DNA of 64,000 nt from Platanthera guangdongensis. Its lineage: Eukaryota > Streptophyta > Magnoliopsida > Asparagales > Orchidaceae. The position numbers were made by a program, and so were the translations under genes. The notes under the pieces were generated by a model. It was not told the origin of the DNA, did no database searches, and saw only the letters and a program-made list of their open reading frames with translations. The stretch lies in assembly GCA_039583875.1 (NCBI GenBank), contig CM077167.1:154397010-154461009 (forward strand). Direction: 5' to 3'. Positions 20,542 through 30,938 of the stretch are shown here, piece after piece (the stretch's first letter is position 1; each line of letters opens with the position of its first letter).

Positions 20542-23150
20542 TTAATGTCATATAAAATACACTCATAAGAGATTTTGGGTGGTTTAGGGTTGGTGTGCCC
20601 TAAAACCTTAGTGTTAACCCTAGGGTTGAGTTTTGAGCTCAATGAAGGATATGAGACCATATGTCCTTGGAATGTCTTGAAAATTGGTAGATGAGTTCAT
20701 AGGGTGGAAATAAGCCCTATAAAATGTTATTAGAATTTTTAGGAGCATTTGACCACTGTGAAATAATTTAGGACCAATTAGGATACTTTTACTTGTAATT
20801 TTATTGCATGATTATATGATCTTGGATGTTCATGAAATTTAGGCAGTGATCTTTTATTGATCTTAATGTTCTCTGGAAATTTTACTATGAATTTTGGATT
20901 AATATTTATAGTACTCCATTCACAAACCCTATGTTTGCCTTGATCAAAAGATAATTATTTGTGGTTTAATTATTCACTGGAAGACATTTTAGGGCATCAT
21001 TATGTACTGTGAATTATTATAAAATTATTGGAAGCATTTTCATATAGGATCCTTCACAAAGTGTCCAATGATGAATATATTTAAATAAATTATTTATGTG
21101 ATCAAATGGGTTTAGAAAATTATTATTTTTGGTCAGGTGGCTATTCTGGTAATTTATAACCTCTGATAAGTTTTCCTATAATTTCTAGATGACCAATTCT
21201 AATTTTTCTTGTTTTACCATATGCTTGTGGTTAATTAATCAATAATTTTTTTGGTGGTCAAAATATTTTTGGAAAATTATGAATTTCTGTATTTACTGTT
21301 ATTTGGATGATATACACTTGTCATAATTTTGTTATGCCATATCTTGTCAGGAAATTATACTTGGTGTTCAAAAGCCTAGATGACTTGATTTTGCAAAAAA
21401 TATAATAAATTCAAAATAAAATAGGAAAATTATAATCTTCTGGATTTATTCATAAAGTATCATGATAGACCCTCAATAATAATCTTAGGCCATTTGGATA
21501 ATTATTTGGAGTATCACCATTCATGCACACCATGTAGCTCATTAGATCTGCACATAGTAGAAATTATAGAATTAAGGCATCATGTGAACCTTGGTATGGG
21601 ATAAAGGAGATAGTTGGTGGAATTAATCGGGAGAGTGTGAGTAAGGTCACCAATGAAAGTCAAGTTGTGAGAGCCGGGTTGACTAGGGGCAAGGTTATTC
21701 TCGGGATCGACGATGGATCGTCTTTCCCTTGGAGAAAGTCTAAATACACTTAGGGTTAGCTCAGTGTAATGCTAAGAGGGTTTGGACATTGGTAGTTACC
21801 AATAACAATAATAAGTACCTTGCGAAAGGAAGTTTTGGGATTCAGCCCATCGTAGTTCCTAGTGCCCTCGATAGCCCTTCAAAGGGAGTGCCCTGGGCAG
21901 TCCAAGGTTAATCCTAAACTGTAAGGCTAAACTGTTAGTGCAAGATTAATTCTAAGTACTTCACTTTCACTCACCTCGTAGTCACAAGAGGCTAGTTTGG
22001 TTTAGACTCACGAGCGATAGACTCGGCGATGGTAGGTACGAACTGGTTAGTTCGGGGAGCCAGTGTCTTGGAAGGTTATTGTGACGGACGGGTTAGTCCG
22101 GGGAGCCGATCGCTCAGAGATTCATATTTATCATAATTGCATGTTCATAAAAGTGGCGGGTCTTCAGTTTGCTCTGGTCATCGCACCGATAGAGGAATGA
22201 TGACTCTGGAGGGTGTAGTGGTTGAGACTAGCTTGTCAGTGTCTGTGGAGAAGCTTACCTAGTGACCCTACACTTGACCACGAAAAGTCTGGCTAGTTTG
22301 TCAGCATTAGTATGTGGTGACTCTTATGTGTCCTTCAGAGACATACGTAAGGGCTCGGCTTGGTAGTGCGGTTACTCGCCTAGGAGTGGGGTGGCCCAAC
22401 CCACTGTCTCTGTTGGCCACTATGGAGGCTCCTGGGAGTGAAGCTAGCTTCCCAAACTGGGGAACTAAAGGTCTATGCACATAGAATCGTGTGCGTGTGT
22501 TGCACTTGTATAAACATAGCATTAAACCTGCATAACATAGCATATCATGTCATCATTGCATTTAAACCCCTACCCCTATTGTATAAATTGGTATGAGACT
22601 TTTTATATGATTGGCCTTTCAAAACACGACCCCCTTAACTTATGAGTTTTTATGAGCATTCTTATAAGTTAATATTACTTATTCTATAGCTTATTTTACT
22701 TTACTTTATCTGTGGTAGAAGGTAGTTGTAGTTCTTTACTTGTACTTTTATTACTTATAGCGTAGTATGTGCTTACTGCTCTGTACTTTACCATGTTTAC
22801 ATTACTGTTATCTTGTTATAGTTCTTTTGTACATACTTCTGCTAAGGTAGTTGTCACCTGCTCCTATTCATTCTCCACCTTAAATATCTTTCCTTTCCTC
22901 CTCCCTGCACGGTGCCTAGGAGTCGCGGTGGTGAGGCGAGAATGATAGTGGCTTAGTCTTTTGACTAACGGTCGGTGGATAACATTATTTTGGGAATTCG
23001 AGGTGATACACCAGATGCAGGAGGATGGCAGGACTTGAGGAGTCATTACGCACTACCGCTACTACTCGGTGACAGGTCGAGGAAGGTTTTTAGTTTTCTT
23101 CTGATAGATGTGTGAGTTGTGAGAGAGAGATTATTAGTATTAGACATATA

Positions 23151-24450
23151 TATTGGAATCCCAGTTATGATTTGGGCAAGGATCACTATTAGGTTTTCTT
23201 ATATTGACCCAAAATGTATAGTCATGGGTCATAGGTTTATTTCCAGATTTGCCTCAGAAGAATTCCAAGAAATGCAGTTATCAGAAAATCAGTTCGACGA
23301 ACGTCGAACTCAAGTCGATGAATTATGAGTTCATTCTCTGAACTCAGGTCGACGAACTTTGATCTCAAGCAAGAAGCTCTGCTCGATGAAATCAAGCTGT
23401 GCTCGACGAAATCCAGCTGAGCTCGACGAACTTCAAGTTCAGGTCGACGATCGCTGAGATTAGTTCAAGACAGATTCCCAGCTTGACGAAATAGAAGCTG
23501 AGCTCGACGATCTGCGAGCTCAGGTCGATGAGTTTTGTGCAGTTATTCCAGTCCTATTTATTTATAGTTGGCAGATCAACTCAAGAAGTAATTATAGTCA
23601 ATATGGAAATAGTCGTGCAAATGCTCCATTAAACATGGGCTGTTTCAGGAGTTAATTCAGGATCAATTCCCAAAGCATATTCTACTCTCGGGAATGCTTC
23701 ATCCGTTATCAAGAGAAATGAAATTCAAATGTTATAAGTCAGGATAGAGAAAATATAAAAGAGACAAGAAGATAGAGACATATATAGGAATACAGATACA
23801 CACAGAGACACACAGAGCATAGCAGTGTGTAGAGATATAGTGAAGGCTTTTCCTTTTACAGAGAAGGAGGCACTCTGCATCAATCAACATATTCATCAGA
23901 GTTCTCCATCTACTCCAGGCTTCTCAAGAGACACACAATCAATATTAGTCTAAGAAGCTTGCTGGAGACCTCATCAATCTGAAGGCCTATCACCCTGAAG
24001 CAAAGCTCCATCTTCCTGAACCATTCAACATCTCAGGGGGAGCCCTTTGCTAACATCATATCCACTTAAGTCTTCTCTTAGACTGTTGACAGAGAAGACA
24101 ACATCACTTCTTTCCCTTTCCTATGTACAGGGTTATAACTCCCTTCAAAAGTTATTCCTGGTTGCAAGTCACCTGAACAAAAGGCTTGAGGTTTGGTTTT
24201 TGAGCACCTGGTCAAAATCTCATTGGTGTCAGGCACCTGATCAAAAATCTGAGTGGATTCCTACCAGGGTGGTAGAAGAGTGGATGTACCCAGGTTGGGG
24301 AACCACTATAGAATCCTTGTGTCTTCTGGTTGCTTGCTCTCTTTCTTTATTTTCTTTGTGTTGTGACCTACTCTTTATAGTTATATAAATATATATATAT
24401 ATATACATATATCTCTAATTAGTGCTAGTTAAGATCTATCCCCCAACTTT
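23151..24450 (+). mobile_element. SIRE-type copia LTR inside D, edges uncertain
   Basis: It starts about TATTGGAATCCC (TG mutated to TA) and contains the block shared with other SIRE-type LTRs here: GGATGTACCC near 24282 and GGGGAACCACTATA at about 24297-24310. By comparison the LTR should end 150-180 bp later, near the C-rich ATCTATCCCCCAAC at 24433-24446, but no clean CA end or duplication was found. No coding sequence follows, so it is probably a solo LTR. Confidence 0.55.
23288..23532. repeat. TCGACGA repeat array in U3 of the nested LTR
   Basis: About nine copies of GTCGACGA or CTCGACGA (with TCGATGA variants) recur every 25-30 bp, separated by AGCT- or GAACT-containing words that are partly inverted, for example GTTCGAC and GTCGAAC around GAAC at 23291-23308. 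It sits 140-380 bp from the LTR start. Confidence 0.75.
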
Positions 24451-24727
24451 TAATATACCTGGCTTAAGCCCATTTTTCTACTCTCTTTTATACTTGTACT
24501 CATTGTGGAATATTGCTCTTTATATACATATTGATAGTGAGATGTGATCTGTGGACTTGTATTACACATTTACTTCTCTTTTGTTGGCATATTGTGATGT
24601 GATTGTTTTAGTCGGCATGATCGGCACCGTGCGGTGGCGTCTAACTTGGTAGTTGGAGTCACCGTAAGGTGGCGGTTCTAGGCGTAAGACCCGGAGGCGA
24701 AGCAAAAAAAAGGGGTCTTACAACAGT

Positions 24728-25098
24728 GACCTTGATGTTGTTTCTCTCGAGTGATGCGGTTTGGCGTCGATGGCGTGTGTGAGTGTAGTTGGCCTCGACG
24801 GTGCTTCTCCGGTGGTGGCGGGTGGTTTGGTCGTCATTGGACGATGAAGGTTCTCGGTGAACCTTGTGCGTCTGCTGTGCTAGCGGATTGCAGTGCCGAT
24901 TATTCTCTCTCGTGCGGATCGAGCGAGTTCGGCTCCTCCGCGGTATTTTCTGTGACGGACGTCGGTACATTTCTTCATGTATTATTATTGCAGTTATATT
25001 ATTTATGTATACAAATATTTGTTCAGATTTATGTGTGTTTTATACCCTGTATTAAATTGGTTGTACCTAGGGGATAGTTTCCACATTATATCCCAATA
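24728..25098 (+). mobile_element. R LTR2, right part
   Basis: It resumes GACCTTGATGTTGTTTCTCTC where the left part stopped and ends CCCAATA (CA mutated to TA), followed by AG and TGGTATCAGAGC (25101-25112). Confidence 0.85.
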
Positions 25099-26283
25099 AG
25101 TGGTATCAGAGCAAGTTCGTAGGCGTATGATTGGACATTCAAGGAATTTTTTGACTGTGGTGGGTGATGACTAGGTCTGTTCCCCATCTCTTCAAATCCG
25201 ACCTTTGAATTAATCAGATGTCCTGGTCGTGTCGTATGACAATCATGACAGGGAAGAACGTAAATCTGAGCAGTGTTTATTTGAAGAAGTGTGATAGTGA
25301 CGGGTTTGACCTATGACGGGTGATACTACATGAGATGGTCATGATAACCATGAATATGTTACAGGGAGGTGATTATCTGTGGGAATACAAGACGTGTTCA
25401 AATCGATTTCTATGTCAGTTAGAGGCAACTGGTGCATAGACGGAGGAAGACGTGAAGACCTGTTTCACTTCTTACCTCGCTAACATATTCTTACCCGACC
25501 TTAGTGATGATGTTCTTGTATGAGAAGGATACAGTGGAGATATTGGAGGTCACGATTGCAGTGCTATCCAGACAGATGTTAGTGGGCTCGACTCCTAGGG
25601 CGATCACATCTTGGCAGCAGTGGATGGGTAAGGTGAGACAGTTTGGCAAGAGTTTGAGTAGAGCACGATTTCGATCCGGGCCAAAGGCGGGTATGGTATT
25701 TTTACCATTGCAGACAGTGCAGTCCCACAGGAGTGATAGTTCGCAGCGTGCAAAAAGGCCTTGAGGCTAGGGTGCGGACTGGGAGACAGCTGGGTTAGGG
25801 TGCAGAGTGATGATGTCCTCACCATCACTGAGAGTCTGTGTTACTCTGACATCTGAATGTTTGAAATCTCTTAGCGGATTGGATTCATGTAGCTACAGCT
25901 GGGTTGTCCAAGTTGGAGTCCTGATGGTGGAGTGAGGGCATACTATGCTTAGGAGAGCTGTGAAGCGCGGTAGTCTGTACCGGCTGATGGGGACAACGAC
26001 GTATGGTGGTGTACCCATGATATCTATGGCTGATATGGTGGATTGTTGTGGTGGTGCGGATTATCATCCTTCTGGGACTCGGGTTTTGTATGTCAGTTTC
26101 TACAATCACATTGCGACGACGTTCAGAGGTTGAGCCAGAGCAGAGATGAGTCAATTGCAGCAAGTCGGTTGATGCCTCGGACTGAGGCGGTGCTACGTGC
26201 AGAGTTGCTTGGTGCAGTTGTTGTTGTGTGTAGAGAGTGATTCGTGCAGGTGGTGGCTCCGGATCCCGAACCAAGGTGGTGAT
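25099..26283 (+). mobile_element. R internal region 2, degenerate
   Basis: It is collinear with internal region 1 except that the segment 25590-25740 is in the original orientation. The frame after ATGACAGGGAAGAACG (near 25247) can be followed through several stops for about 90 residues (EEDVKTCFTSYLANIFLPDL is readable), suggesting decayed coding sequence of unknown family. It ends CCCGAACCAAGGTGGTGAT, a purine-rich 3' end before LTR3. Confidence 0.7.
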
Positions 26284-26409
26284 TGTTGTGTTTTTGGTTT
26301 GGATCCAATTATTTAGGAAACACCATTAATGGTAGTTGAGTGAATGAGGCATGGATTGGAAACGCCAAGCAAGGAAGACAATCAACCCTTTTTTTGGTTC
26401 CCTTTTTTT

Positions 26410-26446
<37 letters not shown>

Positions 26447-27051
26447 AATTTAAACCACTGCCTCTATATGTGTGTGTGTGTGTGTGTACGTGTGTGTATA
26501 TATATATATAGTATATAAAGATTTATTTTACATGTTCACCTGTGAGAGAAAACAGAGCCGCATAAAAAAATAAACAACCGGCCTTGCTAGTCTTGGAAGG
26601 AGGAGCTGCCGTCATCTCCACGGTCGCCTTGTTCTTGGTGCTACAAGGGGTGGGAGACCCCTAAAGGATGCTACTGGTGGTTGTCGTTGGTGCAACACCG
26701 TGCGATGGCGGCGGTGCAGTTGGTATCGAGTGTGGTTTTTTCTCCTCTTCTCTCGTGTGAAACTCTCAACGTATCCACCGGCTTTGGAGAAAATAGCCGC
26801 CAGTATTGGAGGGGAGGATCTCCACCAGTGTTGGAAGGGATGATGTGGTGCGGGCGTGGCGGAGAAGGCTTGCCATAGTACAGTGGCCTTGACAGAGTTT
26901 CTCTCTGGCGGTGCGGTGGTGCAGTGGCCTTGACAAAGTTTCTCTCCGGCGGTGCGGGCGTGGCGGTGAAGGAATGCAGGAGTGCAGTGACCTTGATATT
27001 ATTTCTCTCTAGTGGTGCGGTTTGGCATCGATGACGTGCATGAGTGCAGTT
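26284..27051 (+). mobile_element. R LTR3, left part
   Basis: It starts TGTTGTG after internal 2 and runs to GAGTGCAGTT, where element A is inserted with TSD CAGTT (27047-27051). A partial tandem repeat (GACAAAGTTTCTCTCCGGCG-like, about 50 bp, 2-3 copies) lies at 26880-27000. Confidence 0.85.
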
Positions 27052-27089
27052 TGAAACAGCCCAATTTTCTCAGCAGGCAATTTTCAGGT

Positions 27090-27740
27090 GACACAGCCTG
27101 GGACACGGGCATGTCCCAGGGCGTGTCAAGCTGGAGTCGACGATTTGGCCGCGAGGTCGACAAAATTTGGAGTCGACGGTCGTCGAACAGCAGACACGGC
27201 CTGAGACACGGGCGTGTCTCAGGGCGTGTCGAGGCCGTGTCGACGATCGGCCTGGGTGTCGACGTTTTTCGATCGACTATGTGTCGAGAGGAGGCACACG
27301 GCCCAGGACACGGGCGTGTCCCAGGCCGTGTCGTGTGCTCGATGATTTTTGCTCGACGGTCATCGAGTGTCGAGATGTGGTCGTCGAGTGTCGAGAAGTT
27401 GCACACGGCCTGTGACACGGGCGTGTCACAGGGCGTGTCAATTCGGGTCGACGAACTCAACGCGACGAATTTTGCGCTAGGGCGTGTCGAAGTGCCGTGT
27501 ATGGGCACACGGCCTGGGATACGGGCGTGTCACAGGCCGTGTGAAGTCTCGGGTTGTTTTGGGATTATTTTCGCCGATGCACACGGCCACAGACACGGGC
27601 GTGTCTGAAGGTGTGTTGAGTGACACGGCCCATGACACGGGCGTGTCCTATGGGCATGTCACTGGTTTAGATCAGTCGGTTGACCACCGCTTGAGGCACA
27701 CGGCCTGGGACACGGGCGTGTCACAGGCCGTGTCAGGTCA
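27090..27740. repeat. Array of GACACGGGCGTGTC dyads with covarying arms
   Basis: About eight copies of the core ACACGGGCGTGT occur. Arms extend the symmetry but differ between copies while still pairing: CCTGGG with CCCAGG, CCTGAG with CTCAGG, CCTGTG with CACAGG, CAG with CTG. Between them lie GTCGACGA-like words. The same array is in the 3' LTR (58236-58880). Confidence 0.9.
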
Positions 27741-27879
27741 AATTCAGCTTTTCTGGCATTTTTGTGGCCGTCCGTTCCTTCAGCTGGGATCCAAGGGCTG
27801 GAGCTTCTTTCCTATTTCCTAAAGGCCGAAAACTGAGAACATATTCTCATTTGTTTAGTGCCTTCATCTTTCTCCAAGT

Positions 27880-27886
27880 TATAAAG
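27880..27886 (+). promoter_or_regulatory. TATA-like box of the A LTR
   Basis: TATAAAG is followed by AGAAAGAG, about 140 bp after the dyad array. It is the best candidate in this LTR; assignment is by position and sequence only. Confidence 0.4.
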
Positions 27887-28307
27887 AGAAAGAGAGAGGA
27901 AGAAGGAGGAAGAAGAGGAAGGGCTGCTGCTGGTGGTGCTGCGGTTTACCGACAAGAGCTCCGAGGCCGGTGTTGCGGAGGAAAAGTTCTTGTGAGCCAT
28001 TCAAGCTAGCTTTGAGTTCATGGCACCGAAGCGGTCGTCAAGGGTAACGACTTTTCTTCCAAGCTATATGAAGGCTTCCTTTTGGCATATATTTGTGATT
28101 CCCCCACCAAGAGGTGGCTGATTTTGGGAAGTCTTTTGGGTGATTCGTGAAATCCCCTTTGTTGGCATATAGATCCGGAAATGGAGTACGGAATAGGCAT
28201 GTTGTGTGAAGCCCATCTAGACAAGTTGGTATGGATTTGTGATGTTGCATACGAACCGGAGAAGACTCCGTGATAAACATGTAGTTTAAGGAGTCAACGG
28301 GTTATGC

Positions 28308-28600
28308 CTGTGAAAAGGAGTAGCAGGAAGTACTGGAGTGGTAACCCAGGAAAATATCTGTGTTATGTTTTGGGTCCAACCTGTGAATGAGGCACAGGAA
28401 GTACTGGTATGACCAGGAAAGGCCCTTTGTGATGCTTGATGTCGTAGGGTGTCCACCTGTGAAGCGAGTAATAGGAAGTACTGGCATGGTAGCCAGGAAA
28501 GACCCCTGACATTTGTGATTTTGTGGTGTCGAACCTGTGAATGAGTAACAGGAAGTATTGGTGTGCCCAGGAAAGACCCGCTGTTGTGATAAGAAAATGG
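28308..28600 (+). repeat. Four ~75-bp tandem units, two hairpins each
   Basis: Each unit has CCTGTG...CACAGG (or CCTGT...ACAGG), then AAGTA, then CTGG...CCAGG, followed by AAAGRCCC. Loops differ among units and the pairing arms are largely kept. The 3' LTR has the same units at about 59448-59740. Confidence 0.75.
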
Positions 28601-29606
28601 ATGTAGAGAAATACCCAGGCTTGAATGCCAAGAACAGGATTGGTGAGACCGACCCGCGCCTTTATATAGCCATGAGTACGCTGTACTCGGAGAAGGCAAG
28701 GCGATTTGAGCAACGGGGGGTGGAGGATCCGACCTGCGTTATGTCCGTCCGACATGAGACTAGAAAGTGCGGTCTGTTGGAGCGCATAGCAAGAGTCTTA
28801 GGCCTGCGCGCCGTGATACAACGGGGGGCTACGGGCCATCCGGGTTCACTAAGACTATAAACCTCGGCTGCACGCCATGGATTAAATGCTCAAGAGAGTT
28901 ACCGTTGGGTTGTGACCCTGAGACGGTGGTGGGCAAGAGCTTTGCCAGAACACCAAGAATGTGCCCTGAGTGCACGGACCGTTGGGCCGGGTGGCGAACG
29001 GTTGTGATGGCACATGTGCGTAAAAGCACATTATATGATCTATATTACCATATTTGTGATATGATATGCCTGCAGGGAAGAATACCGCTGCCCCGAGAAA
29101 GGGGTAGGGTCGTTATAATTTGGTCAGCTGAATGCTGACCGTTGCTTTTGTTTGCCACCGTTGGGTGGATTGTCCCTGTACAGGTGCTGGAGAGCCGAGC
29201 GGGACGCATAAAGGTTGATGTCCCTGCTGCTGATGCTGCTACTGCTGCTAGCCCTCGAAGGCTATATGTGTTTCTTGTTGTGTGTTTTCTTTTATTTGTG
29301 GCCGGCCTGCGCGCCAATGTTCAAGCCACTGTGTGAAAGCCATGTAAGGCCATAAGGCCATCTTTTGTACTCTTGTAAGACATTCCTATGGATGATATAT
29401 ACAACATGGGTTGTGTAATATGTTGGACATTCACTTGTGGAGTTCAAGTTGTAGTATAGGCTTCTGCTAGAATGCTTTGTGATAGGTGCGATGCGCTACT
29501 CTGGTATCATCCTGTACTTTCACCGTCTATTTTGTGATATATACTGTGGGGCCCCGGCCAGACCTTCTAGAATATACCATATGAACGGATGGGGTTGTTA
29601 CATTTT

Positions 29607-29618
29607 TGGTATCGGTTG
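29607..29618 (+). other. Primer-binding site of A
   Basis: TGGTATCGGTTG lies five bases after the LTR end. It matches the first seven bases of the iMet-type site and then departs, so it is probable but decayed. Confidence 0.6.
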
Positions 29619-29797
29619 TTTTGGTCTTTCCCTCTCGAAGTCGTGGTCGACTTCTTTTGTGGGGTGGCGAGCACGCGTTTGTGCAAACCACAAGTCTACG
29701 AATGAACTCCTGAATGTCCATGATAGGAATGCAAATTGGTGTGTTTGCGGAACCTGTGTGTTCCTATTTTGTGTTGATTGCTTGTGTACGACCGCTA

Positions 29798-30938
29798 ATG
29801 TGTGTGTCTTGTCCACCTTTACGTGACACAAAGTGGAGCTGGGTCGTCTGAGCCCCAGCGTTCTGATGAAAGTACGGCACCAGCCGCGGTGCCTACACCT
29901 CCACCGTCTGCGGAACATGTGTGTTTAGTTGCGGAGGCTTTATTTACCATGATCCAAGGACAACCACTTAGGCAGGAACAAGCAGCTGTGAGGCCAGAAC
30001 AGGTGGAGGCAAGGCCTGAACCTGTAGTGGATGTGGCTCCTCGAGCGGCTGAGAAGCAACTAACGCGGTTTATGAGTTTCCATCCGCCTACGTTCTCGGG
30101 AGCGGGAACTCCGACGCAAGCTGAGGATTGGCTATCATGCATCAAGCGAGTGATGACGGCGATTGGAACGGCGGAGCATCAGAAAGTTACCTTAGTCACC
30201 TTCTTGCTTGAAGGAGAAGCTCGATTGTGGTGGGATGAGATGGAGTTGCATCACTTGGCGGGTCGTCCTTTAACCCAAGTATCGATGGAAGAATTCTCCT
30301 GACTCTTCCTAGCAAAGCACCTTCCTGCGGCTCAACGGATAGCCATGGAAAATGAATTCCAAAGGCTAACCCAAGGTGATGGCAGTGTTGACGCATACCT
30401 GCATGAATTTACTGACTTGGTACGGTATGCGGGTTCTATTTTTGCTGATGAGCAGAGGAAGACCAACCGGTTCTATGAAGGACTGAGGGACGAGTTGAGG
30501 TTCCTGGTTTTGAGTTCTGTGAACCAAGGTTTCCAAGCATTGGTTGACACTGCGAGCGCGTTGGAAAAGGATATGAAAAGGGTGCAGGGGAAGAGAGCTT
30601 TGGCTGTATCGCAACCGGAGTGGAAGGCGCCCCGGTCGGGGAAACCATTTTATAAGAAGAGATGGGGCAAGAAGTCCAAGACAAGTGGACAAGCTCCTTC
30701 AACAGTTGCAACGGGAGCAACGTCAGTTGTGGCCGGATGGGGCATATTGCTCGAGATTGTTGGATGCCGCCAAAGAGTGAAAAGAAGGCGGGAGCATCTT
30801 ATGCGGAAAAAAGAAAGGCGGTGGTGGATTCCTCTGCCTCGCAGGCGCAACCCCAGGTCTCCAATCTTGGCCTGCAAGAGGCCATCAAGCAGAGTGACGT
30901 TGTCACAGGTATGAGTTTAGTTTTGCATATGCTATTGT
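29798..30938 (+). pseudogene. gag: Gag of A, broken
   Basis: The frame at 29802-30302 holds a Pro/Glu-rich N-terminus and then the gypsy Gag core: FMSFHPPTFSGAG near residue 90, EDWLSCIKRV, LLEGEARLWWDE. A TGA at 30300-30302 interrupts it; the same protein goes on in 30345-30914 (AYLHEFTDLVRYAG). The zinc knuckle (CGRMGHIARDCW) is read in another frame at 30662-30955, so a frameshift lies near 30700-30730 and the first Cys of the knuckle seems lost. The true start is uncertain because no ATG with good context precedes the core. It is the particle-shell protein of a Tekay-like element. Confidence 0.85.

Larger units (their letters stand above)
17841..24722 (+). mobile_element. D: large LTR-type insertion, probably a solo LTR
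   Basis: The ends are TGTAACATCC and GGGGTCTTACA, as in plant gypsy LTRs, and it interrupts LTR2 cleanly. The flanking pentamers GCAGA (17836-17840) and ACAGT (24723-24727) could be an eroded GCAGT duplication, each with one change. No second copy of either end, no gag or pol and no primer site are seen, so it is best read as one LTR of about 4.7 kb after removing a MITE (19715-20541) and a copia LTR (about 23151-24450). It carries a dyad array (18036-18385) and a TATA-like box. 18700-19060 is GC-rich; 20545-23150 is otherwise featureless leader-like sequence. It could instead be a deleted full element. Confidence 0.65.
27052..29602 (+). mobile_element. 5' LTR of A
   Basis: It starts TGAAACAGCCC (the 3' copy starts TGTAACAGCCC) and ends GGGTTGTTACA. 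Contents in order: dyad array 27090-27740, TATA-like TATAAAG at 27880-27886, four tandem double-hairpin units 28308-28600, and a GC-rich stretch to the end. In the 3' copy the TATA-like box is changed to TAGAAAG. Confidence 0.9.

Noticed and set aside
22307..24400. Short open frames in D and the nested LTR
   Set aside because: They overlap LTR leader sequence, lack family motifs and are length-compatible with chance.
17841..24722. D as a complete retrotransposon with two LTRs
   Set aside because: Neither terminal sequence appears a second time, and no gag, pol or primer-binding site is present.
27012..27608. Long open frames over the ACACGGGCGTGTC arrays (both strands, also at 34836, 55909 and 58251)
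   Set aside because: They are a by-product of stop-poor GC-rich repeats; they exist in several frames on both strands at once and match no family.
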